Shown here: positions 20,401 to 30,933 of the stretch, in pieces
How the letters are laid out: each line of letters opens with the position of its first letter
How positions within the stretch are numbered: the first letter of the stretch is position 1
NCBI GenBank assembly: GCA_030710605.1
Contig: CP092865.1
Coordinates: 142,504,682-142,568,681, forward strand
From: Cordylochernes scorpioides
Lineage: Eukaryota > Arthropoda > Arachnida > Pseudoscorpiones > Chernetidae
Direction of reading: 5' to 3'
Length of the DNA: 64,000 nt
Translations under genes and position numbers: made by a program
The notes under the pieces: generated by a model
Told to the model about the DNA's origin: nothing
Database searches by the model: none
Seen by the model: only the letters and a program-made list of their open reading frames with translations

Positions 20401-22097
20401 AATTTATTATTTTTTTTTTTTACTAAAAATCCGGAAAATGAAACAATAATTAACAAAAATTCACTTTTTAAGTAATTGATAAAAATCAATTTTTAAAAAC
20501 AGAGTAAAACGATCGTTAATTTCGTTTACAAAAGTTAACATTTGTCCCTTTATCTGTTAGCGTTTTATTGTAAATTTATAAGTATAAAATATTAGGGCTT
20601 AAATATTATATTTATTTTAAAATTAAACACATAAATACAAAGAATGGACGTATTATTAAATTTTTAATATTAATACTTCTCTTATGGACAAATTTATTGA
20701 TATAATCATAAACAAGAATTAGTGGAAATATATTGCAAATCATTTTTAAATTGATAAAATCACAACATATATCTCTTGGTAAGATTTTTTAGCCTGTGTT
20801 TTTTTTTTGCATATAATAAACAATAGATAATGTGATATATGAATTAAATAGATCGTAACAATAATATTAAAAATTTGATTAAATAGACTTAACACTTGAA
20901 GGTCGTAAGTACAGGTATGACGTAATCTCCCGGGACGTTCAATTTTTGAGTGTTTTTTTAAAAATTCATAAATCATTAAGAACTCGATATTTATAAAATA
21001 TTTTAATGAGAATCAATAATATACACTTCAAAATTATTGTTAAATGTAAATTTAAGATTATTTATACATGTTAATTATAAGAGATATGTACATAAAAGAG
21101 AGATAAAAATACAAATTGACCAAATCCACTCCATGAATCAAATATATAAAAATAATATACATGACAATTTTTTTTCTGAGGAAAAGATTGAAGAGGAATC
21201 AAACTTTAATATAAATCACTCCCAGTAGCTCTCTTTTGTGTGAAAGGCCTTGAAACAGTCAGCAATACATAAAGGAACCAGACAGGTCTCACACATATAG
21301 CTGGTGTCCTTCCTCACTCTTTTACCAGAAGATCTTTTTCCTTTGTCAGAGCAAACTTTGCACCTCTTCTGGATGGTGGTCTTGCCAGTAGCAGGGATTT
21401 TGGTGAGGAAATGTTTTCCAATCAGCCTCTCTGATGATCCAGATGCACTTGGCTGTTCATTCCAAAATTTCTGTACCTGCTTCTTCCATCAACCTATCCA
21501 TGATAGCCAAATGATATTCTCTAAGTGGCATTTTTCGACCAGTGGTCAATTTATTATATACAATATGGCTATTGACCATAGTGAGGCCAAAAATATGGAA
21601 GAAAAGCTTTTTCCACCACTATAGAGTACGCCGATGAAAAGGATAATATGCCATAAATTGGTCACTTCTATCGACACCAGCCTTATTTTTATTGTAATCA
21701 ACTACAATAGCAGGTTTGGTTATCGAAATGGTTGAGGCTGTCTTTTTATTTTCTTTTGAGCCTGGATCATGCTGGAATCTTGGGTTGTTGCTATCATAAA
21801 GACATTCCTGGTGTCACGCCATTTCAATGCGAGAAGCTGACTGTTTTGACAAAAGATGCTTTCACCTTTTTCAGTTTTTTCGAGAAAGCTTTTTTTGGCA
21901 ATCCCTTTCTGTTATGCCTGACTGTTCCTACTGCAAGTGTTTTCTTTTCCCATAAATGATTGAAAAGTTGGGGAGAGGAAAACCACCTATCGAAATAGAT
22001 GATGTGGCCTTTCTGGTAGTAAGGTTCAGCAATCCTGTAACTAAGCTCAATATAGAATTATATTGGAGGTCTTGATGAGGATGTCTTCCAGTATATA

Positions 22098-23346
22098 CAG
22101 TAAAACCCTGCTAATACGAACTCTGGATATAAAGAACCTTCCCTTATAACGAACCCACGCCGATTCCCAATTCCATTCCATTGAAAATACCATCGTTATA
22201 ACGAACTTTACGATTTTTAGAATAACGAACTACCCCTATAACGAACCTATTTTCGGTCCCAAAATAATAAAATCTATTTAAAACACTATGCTTATAACGA
22301 ACTTAGAATTGTAATTAAAAAAAAACAAATTTTGAGCATGTTTCAGCTCGCGGATCGCGATTTCAAAACAATAAATTTAGCGGCATTGTTTGTTTTGAAT
22401 TTTGCACTTTATTTTTGCTGTATTTTGTATAAATTTTAACACATTATACTTTTTATTAAAAAGAATATATTTGCATCCATTAAATTTGAAATATAAAAAT
22501 AAAAATGGCTTCCAAAATGAAGAAAACAAAGGCATTTTAAAAACAAAAGCGTTATTTCTTAAAAAAAAAAAAAAAAGGCCATTTTCAGAACTTGAAACAA
22601 CACAGGCAAAATGTTAAGAACATATTAAAATAAGAGAATATAACTTTTCTATTATAAAAGATAAAATATAAAGCTATTAAAAATTGTTACAAAGAGGAAT
22701 CAACCTCAACTTTTGCCGCGATCGTATGTTTTAGGGCTAAAAAAAATCCAAATAAATGGTCCCGTGATGAAACAAAAACTATTTTTATACCGTTAACTAT
22801 GGTGATTTTAAAAGTCAGCAATGTTTTGCATGACAGGTTAAAAAAAAAAAACGAAATCTAGACCTAGAAGAATATGTGGAAAAATGAAATGGAAGAAAAA
22901 CACTAACTTTATTTGAATGGTGCAATGCTTGAAGAATGCTTTGAAGCAACAAGGTGTTAGAGCCATTTTTCCAAGTAAACAATGTATTATATAATGTGAT
23001 ATGATGTTTTAAAATCATTTTATATCTTTGAATATATATTTAATAAACTTTGCCTAGGATTTGTCTTGATTTTTAAATTAGACATAGAGGTACATGTATG
23101 TTAATGATAAGAAGAACCTATCATCTAATGATTTCTATTATTATTCAGCATTAATGTAAGGAAATTGGTCAATTAAGGGAATTAAAACAAAGTAACCACT
23201 ATTAAGAGGAAGCCTCTTCTTGTGTTTATGGCTGTCCTTTAATTATACGGTCTAAAAATTTTGAAAAGTAAAAAAATAGCCAAACCGTGGCTATAGTGAA
23301 CCAAAAGCTCTGTCCCTTTGGGGTTCACTATAGAGGGGTTTTACTG
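22098..23346. mobile_element. Pogo/Tigger-like non-autonomous element, copy 1
   Basis: This 1,249-bp element sits at a TA duplication within piggyBac. Its ends are CAGTAAAACCCTGCTAATACGAAC and, inverted, CAGTAAAACCCCTCTATAGTGAAC, typical of pogo/Tigger elements. The left part carries several TTATAACGAAC repeats. The interior has poly-A runs and short broken ORFs but no recognisable DDE transposase. Confidence 0.85.
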
Positions 23347-24050
23347 TATATCCAGGTTACAGGTATACCCTGTACTTGATTCACAAATCTCATAAATCTT
23401 GATCCCATATTTATGAGGTTTGCCCTTTATATATACTCGGAAATGAACCCGTCCACGAAAAGGACAAATGGCCTCATCAATTGTCAATTTTTCATCAGGC
23501 GAGTACCAGGTTCAGAATTTATTGACAAGGGAATCAAATAAGGTTCTTATCTTGTAAATTGGATCATATCCTGGTTGTCCATGTGGAATATATAGCATAT
23601 TATCATTCAGATGGAGCATTGATAAAATAGCCTCAAATCTTTCCCTTGCCATTCCAGTCGATTTGCAGAAAGCTGTCCTCATTCCAATGTGGTTTGACCA
23701 ATATTCTCTTATCCTTGGTTTTACTACAAGGCACATATGAATGATTATTGCCAAAAATATCTTCAATTCAGCAATTGAAACGGCTTTCCACTTTGCCAAC
23801 AACCCCCTAGGATTCAAAGGGCCTTTCTTTCTCTCTTTGTCAATCACCATCCTTGCATATTTGTGTTGGTTTCCAACTTTATCGTTCTAAACAATTCTTC
23901 ATCAAAAAACTGCTTGAATACTGAATATGGAGAGAGAGTTCCAGGAAAGAAAGCTGCCTTTGGTCCAGAGGTTCCAGAAAATGTAGGCTTTTCCAAAGGT
24001 AATCTTACCTCGGTCCATCCTTTATCTTCAGGGGTAGGTTGTCTGATTTG

Positions 24051-24108
24051 CTAAAAAAAAAAAAGTTGAAATATATGAATAGGATGAAAGAAAAATGAAA
24101 ATAGTTAC
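24051..24108 (-). other. 58-bp GT-AG intron in piggyBac transposase
   Basis: On the minus strand it begins GTAACT, right after codons for ESEEE, and ends with a T-run and AG before CAAATCAGACAACC. Removing it joins the acidic region to the conserved piggyBac segment in frame. Confidence 0.7.
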
Positions 24109-24540
24109 CTCTTCCTCACTTTCTTCATAATAAATTTCAGTTGTATCAGATTCTAGACCTTCCAAAGTAAATTGAGGATCTTCAATAGAATCATCTAGTT
24201 CAGACCCAGAATCTACTAAGAAATGATCCTCAAACTCTTCATCAGCTTCAGGAACATTGAAAAAATCAATCCCTGAGGTACTGGGCATGTTGGGATCCAT
24301 TTTTAGAGCGAGCGAATGAAGAACAAAAAGAGAGCAGCACTCTACGTCAAGGAAACAGTAGAAGATAAACAAATGACCGCACGTGGGTATATGAGTCACA
24401 GAAATGGAATCTGGGGGGAGGGGAGGAGGGGAACACGTGTCAGCAACTAGCCAATCGTTGATGGACACTTCAAGGACATTGTACCCAAAATCCCGAGGAA
24501 CGTACTTTAACGGCCGATTTTATACTGATTTTTAAATATG

Positions 24541-24618
24541 CGGGACGTAAATATACGTTCGCCGGGCTTTTGGCATTTTTAGGGCGGACGTAAATATACG
24601 TCCGCCAGGCTTTAAGTG
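24541..24618. repeat. piggyBac subterminal repeats
   Basis: Two near-identical units (GGACGTAAATATACGTYCGCC) lie just inside the right TTAA. Each has a near-palindromic core, as expected for transposase binding sites. Confidence 0.6.
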
Positions 24619-24622
24619 TTAA

Positions 24623-25024
24623 TGTTAAATTTACCTGATTAAGAAATGTACTGGAACTAATATATGATATTTTTTTCAGGTACACGGAATACTTCTTGTT
24701 CACATCACCCAGGGCAAAATTTTATGTAGCATCTACACTATGTAAATATTAAATTAATTAATCCAAAATATTGCTCCACACAATAGTATACATAAAACCT
24801 TTTTTTCTACAAAAAAATCACTTCTCTTAAATACAGAGTTATTAAAACATATTAACGTCATTGATACTCTAAAATTATTTCCTTTAATTATGATTTCAAC
24901 AACTTAATGAAAATTCGAAATACTCATTTTTGTAAAACAAATAAGGGATTGATTGAATCTTGAGACAGAATTTTGTTAATATACAAATAAATCAAACCAT
25001 TTTAAAACAAAATAGGCCCAAAAG
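24623..25024. other. AT-rich upstream region of the zinc-finger ORF
   Basis: No gene is seen. The sequence lies between the piggyBac end and the zinc-finger start codon and could hold its promoter, but no convincing elements stand out. Confidence 0.4.
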
Positions 25025-25627
25025 ATGGATACAAAATTTTTCAAATGTGAATATTGTAACTATGAAACACCTAGAAAGGACAATCTTAGAAGGCATATGT
25101 GCACACATACTGGTGAAAAACCTTTTAAATGTGAAAATTGTGACTATGAAACACCTGCAAAGAGCCATCTTAGAAGGCATATGTGCACACATACTGGTGA
25201 AAAACCTTTTAAATGTGAATATTGTGACTATGAAACAGCACAGAAAAAGAATCTTACTAACCATTTGTACACACACACTGGTGAAAAACCTTTTAAATGT
25301 GAATATTGTGATTTTAGATCTTCACTCAGAGAGAATATAAAAAGACATATTAATACTCACACAGGTGAAAAACCTTTTAAATGTGAATATTGTGACTATG
25401 AAGCAGCACGGAAAAAGAATCTTACCTACCATTTGTTTACACATACTGGTGATAAACCTTTTAAATGTGAATATTGTGACTATGAAGCAGCACGGAAACA
25501 GGATCTTACTCGCCATTGGTACACGCATATTGGTGAAAAACCTTTCAAGTGTGAAAATTATGATTATAGAGCAAGTAGAAAACACAGTATTACTGAACAC
25601 ATTTGTAAGCAAATTGTAATTGATTAA
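25025..25627 (+). CDS. C2H2 zinc-finger protein (six fingers plus one degenerate)
   Basis: This ORF of 200 codons encodes almost nothing but tandem C2H2 zinc fingers joined by TGEKPFK linkers. Six fingers follow CX2CX12HX3H exactly (CEYCNY...H at residue 8 onward, then every 28 residues). The seventh has lost a cysteine (CENYDY) and its last histidine. Such arrays usually bind DNA or RNA. The ATG at 25025 directly precedes the first finger, so no N-terminal effector domain is present, and the ORF may be one exon of a larger gene. Fingers 5 and 6 are almost identical, showing recent internal duplication. A further degenerate finger lies at 26206-26281. It may be a member of an expanded host family; expression is unknown. 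Confidence 0.85.
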   Translation: MDTKFFKCEYCNYETPRKDNLRRHMCTHTGEKPFKCENCDYETPAKSHLRRHMCTHTGEKPFKCEYCDYETAQKKNLTNHLYTHTGEKPFKCEYCDFRSSLRENIKRHINTHTGEKPFKCEYCDYEAARKKNLTYHLFTHTGDKPFKCEYCDYEAARKQDLTRHWYTHIGEKPFKCENYDYRASRKHSITEHICKQIVID

Positions 25628-25780
25628 GAAGTTTTAATGGAACATTTTGACTCTTCCAGAATTGCAAAAACATCAAATCTCTCTAAAACTTTTGCACTAT
25701 TTTCATATTTCGTTTGGTTTTTGCACGCTCTTAAGGCCTTAACACTCATTTTTTGTTTTTCTAGAGAGCCTAAAAACCAG

Positions 25781-25816
25781 CTGATGAAGGCCATCAGCCT
25801 TGAAACATGTATTTTG
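25781..25816 (+). ncRNA. Hammerhead-like core downstream of the zinc-finger ORF
   Basis: The sequence CTGATGAAGGCC, a short loop, then GCCTTGAAAC matches a hammerhead core, although the perfect AAGGC/GCCTT stem would consume the A9 base. A short helix III (ACA/TGT) before GTT is possible. Helix I partners are not evident. It probably marks a Penelope-like remnant. Confidence 0.4.
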
Positions 25817-25899
25817 TTAGCCTTGCTTAAATATTCAACAAAATATATTCACCAGATTTCCTCTTTGAAATAAATAAAAATAAATGATTAATTGATATT

Positions 25900-26570
25900 T
25901 ATTTCAACAGATCATCAGCAAGCCATCATCAACTTTTATTCAAGCAATAAGGAGATACCTTTCTCTTGATCCCAGTACAATATTATTTTAAAAATTATAT
26001 ATACATTTGAATAGCAATTTTTATAAAAGGTTTCTATGACATTAATGTTATCGTCATTAAAAACAAGCGAATATTGCAATAACACCCTGTTTTTCAAACA
26101 TCACTTATCTATTATATATTTTTGTTTCACTCTATCACTATTTTATTTCCATTTTACTCAATATTCTGAATTTATCGAAAAAATTGTTGTCTATTTTTTT
26201 TAACAGACGGCTGGAGAGCCTTCTAAGTGTAAATATTTTGAACACACAACTAAAATTAAAGATAATCTTAAACAACCTATTTAAAATTACACTAGTAATA
26301 ATTAAGAGCTTGTATTGTAGTTCTAATTTTATATTGATGCCATAAATTTTGGCCATTTATTTTTGTAAATATGAATGATTTTTTTTTCTTATATACCCCA
26401 AATAAACTCTTTGCATTCGAATATAAAACTATAAATATATTATTGTAATAAAAAAAATGGTTTTAATAGTTTTTCTCTTAGTTGATCATAGTCATTCTTA
26501 GCAGTGCCTTAAAATTACAGTTGAGATTTTTCTTAACTGCTTTTATTTTGATAAAAAATGTTGCTAATGG
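25900..26570. other. AT-rich gap
   Basis: Apart from the finger remnant at 26206-26281, nothing recognisable is present. Confidence 0.4.
26206..26281 (+). pseudogene. Degenerate C2H2 finger remnant
   Basis: After a T-rich tract ending TTTAACAG (an acceptor-like AG) the plus strand reads TAGEPSKCKYFEHTTKIKDN. This lines up with the linker and the first half of a finger from the array 600 bp upstream, with the second cysteine changed to F and a premature stop soon after. It looks like a decayed downstream exon or duplicated finger. Confidence 0.55.
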
Positions 26571-26579
26571 GGGGACCAA

Positions 26580-28395
26580 TGTTTTAGTCTAGAAACAAAA
26601 GTAAGTCTGGCCAGCAGGTGTGAAGTTTTTCTCCCTTTTGTTGACAGTGACTGTTAGATGTTGTCCTTTGCATTTGATTTGCTTTGTTTTCTATGAATGC
26701 CTGAAAATAAAATAGAGCAGTCAAACAGAGATCCTTGCCAATTCTGCATGCTCTTTGACTATTGCTGACATGACGGCAGTGGCGTAATAAATGCTATCAG
26801 AAGTGGGTATCTCTGTTCATGCAAACAATTCTTGATATCAGTTAAACCAGAAAATGTTGGTGGAGCAATAAGATCTCATTTAAGATCTACTCTTGACGAT
26901 GAAAGGGTTCAGCGAAATCTGTGGGAAGGCAAACAGCGATATGCAGTGTTGAATGAGAAGGTCGAATGATGGCAGGATACTCAAGAGACTATGCTCGGCA
27001 ATATGAAGAACGCATTATGGAAAAAAGACATAGATGGTGTGATGGATCTCACTCGAAATGGTGGTATGAAGGAAATGAAATTTCGTGGAAAAAAATAGCA
27101 TATTTTCCTACTTGACAATGTCTGTGGCACAAGTAGGTTGAAGCAAGTCAAGCAGATGGAAGGAGAATGTCCCTAGCAGAAATCCTACCCTGGATTACCT
27201 CTGAAAATATCCATGATAAAATCAGTGATGATGATGAGCTACAAAAAGAGGGCATTATAGACTGCTGTGACAAGGCTAGACTTTGGGATTATGGAGGAGA
27301 TTAAACTGGGTGTGAGGGAGCTGGGTGGTTCAGGGGAAATGCGACAAAAATGGATGGTCGCACATAAAGTTGAAGCCGGCGACCCAACTTAAAAGGATGA
27401 TGAATCTGACATGGATGTCTGACAACATAAGTCACCAGGAGGTTCCATGTTATGTTTCAGTGCTGCTGTCTGTATTATAGGCCAAAGATATAAGCCACAG
27501 ATTTTTGCTGACCATCTTTGCTTTTTCACTGACAAGGTGCAAGGCAAACAGCCCTCACCTAGAATGAGACTACTACATAGGCTGATGTCTCCTATAGTTT
27601 TAAAGAGCCCATAGTTCATTACAAGGTTGGCATGAAAAGGGCAGTCTAGAGCACTTAGAAGGAGAAAACTTCTAGAGAAAGAAAACGGGAGGCAGAGAGA
27701 CAACTTACTCAGCAAAAAATCTGCCTTGACAATCTCAGGGAGCCTGACATAGGCAAATATGTGCTGCACAGGCACGAGTAGAGAGCATGATTTGGAAAGA
27801 TACTTCATTAGTAAACAAAGATGATATACAACCAGAAACACTGAGGGCACACTTTTAAAGTTACAAATGATGCAAAAAGGTGACTGTGGTTCCAGGATCT
27901 GTGCAAAGAAGAAATCATGACACAGACAAAATCTTCAAAAGGAGTGAACTATGGTCACCATTATATGGAGGACTCTCATCCTGTGAGAGGCAGGTTACTT
28001 AATAACAAGAAGAGCCAATGTCCTTAGCGCTGAATGAGAGTGGAAATAGCGCCCGAGTTGGATCCATTTAGTAGTTTAAATGACCTCCTGTAAACTGGAG
28101 AGGAGGCTTAAAGAAAAGAGCAGTGTTGCAAAATGTATTGATAGAAAGCTTCGATACAACCATCATGGGAGGAAGGGTCAATTGGGCCAAATGAATATCT
28201 GTGGGGGGGGACTGACAGAGCAGTCTAGAAATAAAAGCCCATCTCACTGAAAGAGATGAAGGCTTCCTCTCAGTTATTTATGGCGATTGTTGAACATTGT
28301 CCTTTGTATGTGACTTGCTTTGTTCTCTATGAATGCATGAAATTAAAATAAAGATCAGTCAAGCAGAGATCCTTTCTGATCCCACATGCCATTTG
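26580..28395 (+). mobile_element. Decayed element with direct terminal repeats (possible LTR element)
   Basis: Two diverged direct repeats (about 26580-26770 and 28212-28395) share blocks such as GTCTAGAAA.AAAAG, TTGTCCTTTG.AT.TGA, TTGCTTTGTT.TCTATGAATGC and CAGTCAA.CAGAGATCC. A G-rich purine tract (GTGGGGGGGGAC) precedes the second copy, and a GCTATCAGAAGTGGG primer-like sequence follows the first, as in Copia-type elements. The interior translates into fragments with many stops and no family I can name. The proposed class is tentative. Confidence 0.5.
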
Positions 28396-30434
28396 ATCAT
28401 CCTTTTTTAAAAAACTAATTCTGCTATATGGATAGTTGAAATTTCATTAACAGCTTAATTTCTTTAATTCAACACACCAAGTGGCCAGTGCTTTCGGTTT
28501 AAGTTGGTGTCATGATCAGTGAAGTTGATTATCAATTCATCACAGCATTCAATGTCAGTGTATATTTTTCTAGGATATACAAACTTTAGAATTTATAAAT
28601 TACTCTTTTATTTTTAGAAAAATATAATTTTTATAAAATGTTTTTGGCAAATTTTGAATATTTTATTTGCAGTTTTTTAATTTTCTCTATTTTTTAATAC
28701 CAATGCTTTGGATCCCATTTTTTCCCAATATAAACAAATTAGTATATATATATTATTATTTTAAATAAAACTTTTCAACATTTCATATTACTATCTTCAT
28801 TTAAATTGTAATTTTTAAAATTGAATAAAATATGTTATTGCTGAATTAGCCATCTTCTATTTAACAAATATTATCTTGATTTTTATTCCCTAAAAAATAC
28901 TTCAAATAAATAAATTTTTCAGTTTCTAACACATTCATTTTTAGAAAATTTGAACTATTTCAATTAAATTTTAACATACTATAGAGGTGAGTGGGAAAGA
29001 AATCGATGCATAGTTTCAAATTTAAAATATAAATGTTACATAATCATAGATTGATGTGCATATTCAGAGAAATTTTGATATCAGATATTGCACATTTTGG
29101 ATTATGTTAATTGTGTGTTATTAACAACCAGCATTGTTACTGAAATGTCACACAAAATTTATTTGCATTTGGTCTTTTTACCTTGTAGTTGATTTATTTA
29201 TTAGCAATTTTAATTTCATATTTTTGTCTGGTATCTATTAGCTTTTAACTGAATTTCCAATTTCCTTCCAAATAGTTGATCATGTTTCATATATTTGTTA
29301 TTCATTTTTTACTTCCTGGGATTAACCATCTTCGATTAAACTGATATGATTATACATATCCACTTACCATCCCACTTTTGTGGGTGGGGGGGAGGTGATG
29401 ATAATTGCTTAGAATATTTAGTCTAGGTGCTGTAGGTGACTTTAGTCCATGTGCAATAAAAATTAAAACCTTTCAATTCCGAAGTCTACGCGAGTAACTC
29501 CATTAAAATTTGACTGCAGACTCATTTTTGCTTTCTCAGAGTAAGAAATTTTACTTTGTATTTTAGTTACTTAGCTGGCAGGGTTGGCTTGTGAAAGACT
29601 GGTGATAATTTCTTCTCATTTTTATTCTTTCAAATTCAAAGAGCTTTTAGGTTGAAATTGTTCAATTGAACAATATTCAACATATATTACTAAAAAATGA
29701 GCAGCAACAATTCTTCAATTATTTGTTTAAAAAAAGGATATGTGAAAATAGAGGGAAATTATAAAATGGTTTACTTGTTATTGTTTTTTTTTTGCATTGG
29801 TCAATTGGAAAATGATACATTTTGTGGGTCTCTATTCTCTTCTGTTACATCCTCCCATTCATAATCAGAATTGTCTAATAATCATTATTTCCTCCAAAGG
29901 AATAAAATTTTGCGTATTCTGAATCAATTGAAGTGAATCAAAAGTATCCCAAAAAATTGGATGAGAAACCTATTTATATGCTAGCATGAGGCTTCCCTCT
30001 AAAAATAGACCTGTATGAGTCGTTTCTGAGAATTTATAAGCTGTTTTGTTTGTGGCCTGTGAGACAGGCATGACCACATCATTTGTAAAAATTTATAATA
30101 GCCTTTTATTTTATCTCTTATAATATAAAAGTTAAATTTTATTTATTTTTTACCTTTTCTGATCATTTTTAAAAATAGTTCTGAAAAATTGAACGTAAAT
30201 GTGAACATTGCCCCAAACTCCTTGTTTGAAATCGTGAAATTTTGTTATTTTAAAATTAATTATCACAATATATTTATTTAATTAATTATTAATTAATATT
30301 CGTTAATGGGGTAGTTCACTATTTTAAAAATTGCAAAGGTTGTTATAGCGACTGTATTTTCATTGGATTGAATTGGGAAATGCCATAGGTTCGTAATATC
30401 CGAGGTTCGTATTAGCGGGGGTTTACTCTATATA
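28396..30434. other. AT-rich gap
   Basis: No gene is seen. An inverted pair ACACCAA / TTGGTGT (28471-28508) encloses GGCCAGTGCTTTCGGT, which may be another Penelope-end motif. 30300-30425 resembles one end of the pogo-like element (GGTTCGTAATA, GTTCGTATTAGCGGGG) and is probably a decayed fragment of it. Confidence 0.5.
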
Positions 30435-30437
30435 TCT

Positions 30438-30509
30438 GAAATAATAGTACAAATGTGATATAGTACTGGATAAGGTGCATAAATTATGAAAAAGAAAAAG
30501 GCATCTCCT
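30438..30509 (+). repeat. Direct repeat flanking a hammerhead-like core, left copy
   Basis: This segment beginning GAAATAATAGTACAAATGTG recurs at 30779-30845 with few changes. Confidence 0.85.
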
Positions 30510-30650
30510 TATCGTGCACCTTCTTCACTTCGTGCACCTATCTATCGTGCACCTGAAAGTTGCTCTTGGCTTGCGGCATCTATCGGAATAAATATAAACT
30601 ATTCTCATTGATTTTTAATTATTCCAGAATTGGAAACTAATCACGTACAT

Positions 30651-30675
30651 GTTTCGGGCTGTTGGCCCTCATCAG
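30651..30675 (-). ncRNA. Hammerhead-like core (canonical boxes)
   Basis: The minus strand reads CTGATGA, then GGGC/GCCC closing a five-base loop, then GAAAC. Both conserved boxes and helix II of a hammerhead are perfect. Helices I and III could not be paired convincingly, so cleavage is unproven. A 13-bp imperfect stem-loop lies at 30691-30722. Confidence 0.5.
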
Positions 30676-30778
30676 TGTGGTGCAAGCTGTGCCTCAATAA
30701 CCAAAAAACTGGTTATTCAGGCATCCTTAAAAATCCTGAAACGGGTAGCCAGAATTGCGTGAGACCGCGACACAATGT

Positions 30779-30845
30779 GAAATAATAGTACAAATGTGAC
30801 ATTGTACTGGATAAGGTGCATAAATTATGAAAAAGGCATGTCCTT
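30779..30845 (+). repeat. Direct repeat flanking a hammerhead-like core, right copy
   Basis: It matches 30438-30509. The two copies enclose about 270 bp with a hammerhead-like core and a stem-loop. Confidence 0.85.
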
Positions 30846-30933
30846 AACTTGCAACTGAAATTTGCTGATCAGTAACTTATCAGTTGCACGATACCTTTTT
30901 CTTTTTCTAATGGAAATATATATTTTAAATATA

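Larger units (their letters stand above)
19533..20888. other. AT-rich gap with Helitron and tRNA-like remnants
   Basis: No gene is present. It contains a decayed tRNA-Gly-like sequence (19931-19998) and a Helitron 3' end (from 20042). The remainder, 20400-20888, is AT-rich with nothing recognised. Confidence 0.6.
21216..24300 (-). pseudogene. piggyBac transposase, split by a pogo-like insertion
   Basis: This is a DDE transposase that excises and inserts at TTAA. The start chosen is the ATG at 24300 (MDPNMPSTSG), opening an acidic N-terminal region. A GT-AG intron lies at 24051-24108. The core follows, with GLLAKWKAVSIAELKIFLAI and REYWS, then the first catalytic Asp in TIDEAICPFRGR (about 23470). 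After the insertion come IIYFDRWFSS (second Asp) and VVDYNKNKAGVDRSD (third region). The C-terminus is an intact cysteine-rich domain (CKVCSDKGKR, CETCLVPLCIADC) ending at 21216. At least two frameshifts are visible (near 23850 and 21800). Coding length without intron and insertion is about 590 codons, as usual for the family. Confidence 0.88.
20889..24622 (-). mobile_element. piggyBac transposon, nearly complete
   Basis: The element is flanked by TTAA at 20889-20892 and 24619-24622, the piggyBac target site, with similar ends TTAACACTTGAAG and TTAACACTTAAAG. It encodes one transposase on the minus strand (24300 to 21216) with a small intron. A pogo-like transposon (22098-23346) sits inside it. 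Without that insertion it is about 2.5 kb, a normal piggyBac size. Confidence 0.9.

Noticed and set aside
23863..24054. Plus-strand 63-codon ORF
   Set aside because: It is antisense to the conserved piggyBac transposase segment and has no support of its own.
27389..27850. Minus-strand ORF of 153 codons
   Set aside because: It lies antisense within the decayed direct-repeat element, has no recognisable domain, and an unusual Leu/Ser/Cys-rich composition; more likely a chance frame.
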